Source: Bacteriovoracaceae bacterium (GTDB lineage: Bacteria > Bdellovibrionota > Bacteriovoracia > Bacteriovoracales > Bacteriovoracaceae). From it: a stretch of 64,000 bases of DNA. Below the pieces are notes generated by a model, which was not told where the DNA came from, searched no databases, and was given only the letters and a program-made list of their open reading frames with translations. The translations under genes and the position numbers were made by a program. The stretch's first letter is position 1. Each line of letters starts with the position of its first letter. Shown one piece after another: positions 58,254-64,000 of this stretch. Location of the stretch: assembly GCA_013141065.1 (NCBI GenBank), contig JABFRR010000008.1, forward strand, positions 377,464 through 441,463, given 5' to 3'.

Positions 58254-59830
58254 GATAGTGTCCCGTTTTATGTGGGATAAGCGTCCGACAATACCAGTTT
58301 AAAGTTTCCAGTTATAATTATTTTTTCTTTCCAAACTTTTTCCCAGCCAATTTTATCCAATGTATAACGCAGCAACATTCGCCCTAGTTTTTCAGCACCG
58401 GCTTCACTCCAGTTGTGAGCGATACGTTTAAAGCGACGAGCAAACTCTCTCATCAATCTTTCAATTACAGACGTCGTTCGATATACTTCTTCACCTGTTG
58501 TTAAAATATATTTTAGATGAGTGAATAATTCTTCTCTGGCATTTCTGACATAGACTGCCGACTTTAAAAACTTATCTCTCTTAAGATGTGCTTCTAGCTC
58601 TTGTAATTTTATTTCTGATTCAGCTATCGTTTTTATTAAATCTTCCTTTGTTTTTTTCTCAAGCGTATCCATACAGTTATTTATAGCTGTGCCAATTATA
58701 TTTTGAAGTTCTCGACATTGAGTTTTACTTCCAGATTCTTGATAAACATAAGCATTTTTTAAAGTCTCTAATGAAGTGCCACTGACACCGCTGCTCATGA
58801 TAAGCTAAATCTTTTAATCCTTTGATTAAGGCAATTTCACCATCTGTAATGAGAACATTTGCAATTGGTTTAAAAGCCAGTTTTTTATTGGTCGGAGAAT
58901 TCGCTTTTTTATTTCATTTCAACGGCCTTCCAGCCCTTCATTATCCATGCACCAATTGGAACTGGACGGTTAAGACTATTAAGCCCAATAACTATCTTCA
59001 GTTCACCTTTTGATCTTCAAAATGAGGTTTATATCCAGTTCCATCGGCCATTAGTGAATTTATATCTTTAAGATTTGTTATATTCTGAAAGTCCAAGTCG
59101 CAAAGATTTACAATCCGATGAACTTCATTTTTATTTAAACCTAATTTCCCAATGAGGTTTAGACTTCTTGCGCTTCTTCTATAACTTTGCTCTAGAACTG
59201 TTTCACAGCATTTCTTTTGAAGTTCATTGGTAAAGTTAATACTTCGATTAAGTCCAAAGAAGATATTAAAAGGAGAATGAGTCGTATTGCATGATGAACA
59301 CCTCATTCGATTTAGACTCAGTTTTAATTTACCGATTCCTGTCTTTACAGTTTTGCTTGTCCGTCCGTGAAGATGCCATTTGTCACATGCGCAGCACTCC
59401 GTTTTTGTTTCGGGATCACTACACCTTCAATGTTATGAATCAGCAGAGAGTCAATATATTCTAGAATAACTTCCAGAATGCCAGGGAGTCCTTTCGCTTT
59501 AAATACTTCTTCAAATTCTAAGACCACTTCATCAAGAGAAAAATCTAATTTTTGTAGACGAATGAGTAAATTCATTGATAAATTCTGTTTCATAGCATTC
59601 CTTTGCTGGTGAATTTGAGTTTTTTGTCGAATAAAAGTTTAAAGGATGAGGAATGCTATATCCATTAAAACAATCAACGCATTTTATGAATTTTTAAGCA
59701 TTTGGCCTGCCCAAATTTTGTACACTCTGTAAGAAGTACCGGACGCTATTGAGAATTTTTTTAGAGCTGTTAAATTGATCTCATTAACAACAACACAGAT
59801 ATGTGATCCCACACAAAACAGGACACTATC
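58254..59830 (-). mobile_element. Degraded mutator-like (IS256/ISLre2/ISH6-type) IS, 1577 bp
   Basis: TIR GATAGTGTCC(C/T)GTTTT(A/G)TGTGGGAT at both ends; 8-bp TSD CATTCAAA at 58246-58253 and 59831-59838. Confidence 0.85.
58268..59593 (-). pseudogene. Transposase pseudogene in several frames
   Basis: Fragments: ...MADGTGYKPHFEDQK..., VLITDGEIALIKGLKDLAYHEQRCQWHF (other frame), TTSVIERLMREFARRFKRIAHNWSEAGAEKLGRMLL. Confidence 0.8.
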
Positions 59831-59857
59831 CATTCAAACTTTAGATGTGGAGAATTT

Positions 59858-60271
59858 ATGAAAAAATGTCTTGGAATTTTATTGCTTACAATTTCAGCAA
59901 GCGCCTTTGCCTCAATTGAAGGAACATATATTGGTGAAAGTTTTGGTTCAGTCGACGTTAAGAAGTGCAGTATTAAAATCATAAAAGCTTCAAGTGGGTC
60001 TATTCTGACTGAAGTTGGAGGATTAACCGCGTCTAATCGATTAATCAAAATTTCTAAAGATAAGAAAAATTCATTCGAAGGCATAGAGACATTTGAAGAT
60101 GATAAATATTATATAGGTGGATGGATGAAGCAGTTTAGAGAGGTGGTTCATCAAGTTACCTTAGAATTAGATCAAAGTGGAAATCCAACTGAATTTACTT
60201 ACTCACGAAACACTTTAGGTGGACAGCAGTCAATTAATTGCATCCATTTAAACTTAGAAAATTCTAAATAA
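59858..60271 (+). CDS. Exported hypothetical protein
   Basis: ORF 137 aa; MKKCLGILLLTISASAFASIEG signal peptide. Confidence 0.7.
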   Translation: MKKCLGILLLTISASAFASIEGTYIGESFGSVDVKKCSIKIIKASSGSILTEVGGLTASNRLIKISKDKKNSFEGIETFEDDKYYIGGWMKQFREVVHQVTLELDQSGNPTEFTYSRNTLGGQQSINCIHLNLENSK

Positions 60272-60309
60272 CACTTAAGTAAATGATATAGTTTAAAAAT
60301 CAGGAATAT

Positions 60310-60342
60310 CCTCAGGTTAAAACCTGGGGATTTTCTTTTTCA
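60310..60342 (+). terminator. Rho-independent terminator
   Basis: atcctcaggttaaaacctggggattttcttttt. Confidence 0.7.
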
Positions 60343-60487
60343 TGAATTCACTAACCTAAAAAATAATATTAAATATTAAAGCTAATTTTTTTTTTTTAAA
60401 CTTTATGAGCGCAATAGAAGTCTTACAAATTTGTAGAGTGGTTTGGATGGCTGACTTGATTGGATAGGCTAAATGGGTCTCAGGTTG

Positions 60488-60510
60488 GCCGTTTGCGCCA
60501 TTTTAAGACA
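60488..60510 (+). repeat. att-like repeat 3 of 4
   Basis: GCCGTTTGCGCCATTTTAAGACA (2 differences). Confidence 0.75.
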
Positions 60511-60775
60511 TGAATAACCACCGGACATTACAACGCTTTTAAGAATTTTTTAACGGAAAATAGTATAATTTATGTCCTACTGTTTGAGCTTAATTTGGGA
60601 GTAACTTATTGAAAAAAGATCCTATATTGACAAGTTTAAATTTTAAGCTAAATTGTCATTATAAAGAATAAAAAGTTTACGATAAGATAGTTAGATAATC
60701 CGCCGATTCCATGTTTATGGATAGGTTCGCTGGGCCTCAACTTTGTTGGGGCCTTTGCTTTTTTATGGCTAAAAA

Positions 60776-61471
60776 ATGAGCGAACAAGATCTATACCCTC
60801 AGTTGAAATCCAAGAAAAAAGTCGTTGTCTATGTTGATGGATTTAACTTGTATTACGGCTGTTTAAAAGATTCTAAGTATCGGTGGTTAGATTTATTAAA
60901 ATTATCAAAACTTCTTCTTAGCGATGAATATGAAATAGTAAAAATTAACTACTTCACAGCACATATCATTGATCATGGTACGAACGGTTCTACTACTCGT
61001 CAGGGTTTTTATCTTAATGCTCTAAAAACTATTCCAAATTTAGAAATAAAATTAGGAAAATTTAAGAAAAGAGAAAAGACCGTTTATGTTAACCCACCAT
61101 TAAAAATAATTAATGAAAATCCATTTGGTTCAGATCAAAGACCTTTATTAAAAAGCATTTTAAAGGGAACAAGTTATGAAGAAAAAGGCACAGATGTAAA
61201 TCTGGCTGTACAGCTTATAATTGATCTTTATGAAAATAATTTTGACGTTGCAATGGTGATTTCGAATGACTCAGATTATTTATCGGCACTCGAAAAAGTT
61301 CGTCAGAAGAAGAAAGGTTTATTTATTATAAATACTAAATTAGATCAACTTCCCCAGCATGAAATGAGACGCTTTAGTATGGGGAAAAAAGTTTTAACTG
61401 AAGAGAAGTTAAAATCGGCTCAGTTTTCAGAAATGGTAGGAAATATTCGCATACCTAAAGAATGGGAATAA
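60776..61471 (+). CDS. NYN domain (LabA/PIN-like) putative ribonuclease
   Basis: ORF 231 aa; KKVVVYVDGFNLYYGCL, GTDVNLAVQLIIDLYENNFDVAMVISNDSDYLSALEKVR. Confidence 0.88.
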   Translation: MSEQDLYPQLKSKKKVVVYVDGFNLYYGCLKDSKYRWLDLLKLSKLLLSDEYEIVKINYFTAHIIDHGTNGSTTRQGFYLNALKTIPNLEIKLGKFKKREKTVYVNPPLKIINENPFGSDQRPLLKSILKGTSYEEKGTDVNLAVQLIIDLYENNFDVAMVISNDSDYLSALEKVRQKKKGLFIINTKLDQLPQHEMRRFSMGKKVLTEEKLKSAQFSEMVGNIRIPKEWE

Positions 61472-62121
61472 ATCGATTAATGAGGCGAACGAAGAAAGTT
61501 TTCTTAACTCTTTTTATCTTCTTGTTATCGCTTACGATTTTTTTCTTTATTAGAACCCCAAGGAAAAGATTAACAGCAGAAATTAAGCATACTCTTGATG
61601 TGAATAGAAAAGAATATTCGAGAAAGAATCTGATTAATAAGAGTGAAGTGATTAACAAGCCGAGTGAATTGTCAGAAAAATCGGAAGCCTCAGAAAGCAA
61701 TCCTTTCAATGTAAAAATAATGCAGAATCAATCTCTAGAAATTTGTAATGATATACCAGCAGAATTTATAAACGATGTAAAATGTAGCGATATAGAAAGA
61801 TTAAACTTAGAAGAAACAGATAAGTTTTTACGAGAAAACCAGAAACATTTATCGACCATTAAAGAATATATAGTAAATAATTCCTATGACACCGTTTCAA
61901 GAATGGTTAGGTTTATTAATCCCAACGCAAGTGAAGAGGAAGCATTTTCAAAATTCGTAAATAATTTTGGACCAGTATTTAACATGATGGTTATTTCACA
62001 CATCATATCGAGCAGAAAGCACAATATACCCTTAGAAGATATCGACCTCTATGCCATTGCCGACGAGTTTGATGAGTTTTCATCTAAGCTTGAAAAAAAG
62101 ATGCCATTTTTGACAAGGTAA
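61462..62121 (+). CDS. Hypothetical membrane-anchored protein, 3' end at or within the IS110 boundary
   Basis: ORF 219 aa; N-terminal TM LTLFIFLLSLTIFFFI; stop codon lies inside the IS110 repeat that starts ~62109. Confidence 0.6.
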   Translation: MGINRLMRRTKKVFLTLFIFLLSLTIFFFIRTPRKRLTAEIKHTLDVNRKEYSRKNLINKSEVINKPSELSEKSEASESNPFNVKIMQNQSLEICNDIPAEFINDVKCSDIERLNLEETDKFLRENQKHLSTIKEYIVNNSYDTVSRMVRFINPNASEEEAFSKFVNNFGPVFNMMVISHIISSRKHNIPLEDIDLYAIADEFDEFSSKLEKKMPFLTR

Positions 62122-62245
62122 GAAAGCAGCACCGCCTTAGGGCGTAATCCACTTGGGCCTCATCTAGGCAAAACCTAGCGTGCCAGCAATTAAGCGTGTG
62201 GATATTAAAATGTTTGTATCTCTATAAACATTTTGATCACAAGGA
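62122..62245 (+). ncRNA. Candidate IS110 bridge RNA region (5' non-coding)
   Basis: ~135-nt conserved non-coding region with nested inverted repeats: gcagcac/gtgctgc, ctaggcaaaacctag, aaaatgttt...aaacatttt. Confidence 0.55.
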
Positions 62246-63298
62246 GTGCTGCTTATGAAGTATTTTATCGGCCTTGACGCCCATTCATCAACATCAACTT
62301 TTGCCGTTTTGAATGAAATTGGTGATTGCATCCTCAGAAAAACAGTAGATACCTCAGAAAAAAACCTTTGGAATGTCATCGAATCAATCAATGGTGAGCG
62401 TATTCTCACATTCGAAGAGTCAACTATTTCACAATGGTTGTATATTTCACTCAAGGAAAAGGTGGATCGATTATTAGTTTGCAATCCTACTTATGTTGCT
62501 AAAAAGTCAGGTGCAAAAACAGATTTCAGAGATGCCATTCATCTAGCAAATGAACTTCGATGCGGACACTTAAAAGAAGTTTTTCACGACAATTCCCATT
62601 GGGCACAACTAAGAACATCAGTAAGTGGATATCTCGACATTGTCCAAGAAATAGTGCGTTTTAAAAATAGATTAAAATCCGTCTTTAGAGCTGAGGGGCT
62701 CAAGACGGATGAAAACAATTTCTATAAAAACAAAGATCGATGTATTGAATTAAAAAATGATTCTGCAAGATTTGTAGCTACTAATCTTTTTAGTCAGGTT
62801 GAGTTTCTTGAAAATGAAAAAATTAAATATTTAGATTGGTTTAAAAGCAATCAAAAAAAGTATCGTCCAATTAGAAATTTAATGACTATTCCAGGGATCA
62901 GTATTGTTCGTGCCAATGTAATAGCAGCTATTGTATGTCAGCCAGAAAGATTTCGAAATAAACATCAATTCTGGGGATACTGTATGCTAGTTCGTCATAT
63001 ACAAATTTCAGCTGGCAAAATATATGGCAATAAAAGAGTCCACGGACGTCGTGAGTTAAGAGATGTTTTTATTGGTGCAGCAGAATCAGCAATGAGAACT
63101 GAAACAACATTGCGAGATTATCACGATGCACTTAGGGCCAAAGGAGTTTCTGCCAAAGATGCCAAAGTAGCATTGGCCAGAAAAATTTCTTCATTATCAC
63201 TTCACTTATTAAAAAATAATGACACATACAATGACGATTACGAGGAGTACTTAAAGGAAAGAAAACGACTACGATTACTTGTTGGACAGAAGCGCTAA
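62246..63298 (+). CDS. IS110 family transposase/recombinase
   Basis: ORF 350 aa, nearly identical to ORF 33661-34713. Confidence 0.92.
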   Translation: MLLMKYFIGLDAHSSTSTFAVLNEIGDCILRKTVDTSEKNLWNVIESINGERILTFEESTISQWLYISLKEKVDRLLVCNPTYVAKKSGAKTDFRDAIHLANELRCGHLKEVFHDNSHWAQLRTSVSGYLDIVQEIVRFKNRLKSVFRAEGLKTDENNFYKNKDRCIELKNDSARFVATNLFSQVEFLENEKIKYLDWFKSNQKKYRPIRNLMTIPGISIVRANVIAAIVCQPERFRNKHQFWGYCMLVRHIQISAGKIYGNKRVHGRRELRDVFIGAAESAMRTETTLRDYHDALRAKGVSAKDAKVALARKISSLSLHLLKNNDTYNDDYEEYLKERKRLRLLVGQKR

Positions 63299-63748
63299 TA
63301 GAATCTCGTTCATTTGATTTCACATGGAAGTGAATTAGGAAACAAATCCCTTTCTTATTCTTGATGACAGGAAAGCGATTGTTAAATTAAACATAAGGAT
63401 TGTTTCGGGTGAATTAGGGATGAAGGATGAGGCCCAATATTTTCATGTCACGCTAATGATAAGCGATGACCATTTTTTGACTGGCACGCCTTCTTTTTAA
63501 ATCCAACATTATCATGGCACATTACGAGGCCCACTAAGATGAATGAATAAGCTAAGGCGAAATTCTGTTTAAGGTAATGGATTAGTTCACAGATAAAAAC
63601 TTCCAGGTAGAAAATCTAATGAAGCAGTCACTGCTCGTGCGAGGTTCGGCGGGCAAAGCGGCTAAACTTTTACTCTTTCTAGAGGAAAGGAGAAATATTT
63701 TTTAGAAACCACTTGCTTTCTTAAAGATGTAAAAAGGGACTGAGGCTT

Positions 63749-63770
63749 GCCGATTGCGCCATTTCTAGAC
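63749..63770 (+). repeat. att-like repeat 4 of 4
   Basis: GCCGATTGCGCCATTTCTAGAC. Confidence 0.75.
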
Positions 63771-63861
63771 TTCGATAAATCACCAACATTGCGACGACCT
63801 CACGTATAATTTGCTGTAGAATAAATAAAAATTCAAAATTGTAATTATAGTGAGAGTATAA

Positions 63862-64000
63862 ATGAAAAACATACTGCGTTTATTTTTTTTATTAGCAATT
63901 AGCAGCTGCTCAAGCACAAAATACCAAGAGAAAAACGTTGCAAGCTGTAAGGCATCCGAGGTCTCTGGCAAGGTCTCCGCTGCTAATCCAGAAGAAATTC
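63862..64000 (+). CDS. Lipoprotein (partial, runs off window)
   Basis: MKNILRLFFLLAISSCSSTKYQEKNVASCKASEVSGK with lipobox; no stop before window end. Confidence 0.65.
   Translation, partial: MKNILRLFFLLAISSCSSTKYQEKNVASCKASEVSGKVSAANPEEI

Larger units (their letters stand above)
62109..63349 (+). mobile_element. IS110-family element, copy B (1241 bp)
   Basis: Inverted near-identical copy of 33610-34850. Confidence 0.9.

Noticed and set aside
58822-59013. 63-aa + strand ORF inside the degraded IS
   Set aside because: Antisense to transposase pseudogene fragments
60734-60762. Calling the hairpin before the NYN gene a riboswitch
   Set aside because: Simple stem-loop with T-rich tail; terminator or attenuator equally likely, no conserved aptamer recognised
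33610-63349. Composite transposon formed by the two IS110 copies
   Set aside because: The pair spans across att boundaries of two separately explained tRNA islands; IS110 elements do not usually form composite transposons
1-64000. CRISPR arrays
   Set aside because: No regularly spaced direct repeats with unique spacers and no Cas-like ORF seen on reading

Overview
AT-rich 64 kb window from a bacterial chromosome, possibly Bdellovibrionota/Bacteriovoracia-like (inference only). It has two parts. (1) 1-23.8 kb is core: a SurA-like gene, a parvulin PPIase, mfd, two complete back-to-back sets of the seven complex I membrane-arm genes (nuoA-H-J-K-L-M-N, twice, with no peripheral-arm genes), a GYF/TPR protein and two tRNA-Ser genes. 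(2) 23.8-64 kb is an accessory region built by repeated integration at tRNA genes. A ~20 kb island lies between the tRNA-Ser(GCT) 3' end and a duplicated tRNA 3' end (23775-23792 / 43918-43935). It is followed by a tandem series at tRNA-Arg(ACG), where the tRNA 3' end plus flank recurs four times (44073, 58058, 60488, 63749). Cargo includes a seven-gene co-oriented cluster centred on a C5 methyltransferase with a duplicated PhaR-like N-terminus, two tyrosine recombinases, a large serine recombinase, an orphan diversity-generating-retroelement cassette (decayed DUF1566 target, downstream hairpin, avd, no RT found), an Xre-ImmA/PIN remnant, an HNH/C5-methylase pair, and a putative replication module (AEP primase-like protein, family B DNA polymerase, repeated 5'-ATATGTAGGGAWA-3' motif). 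Mobile elements include two nearly identical inverted IS110 copies with a long structured 5' non-coding region (bridge-RNA candidate), an IS5-like element that exactly splits a signal peptide gene, and a degraded mutator-like IS with an 8-bp target duplication. All calls come from reading the sequence and supplied ORFs; no database search was run.
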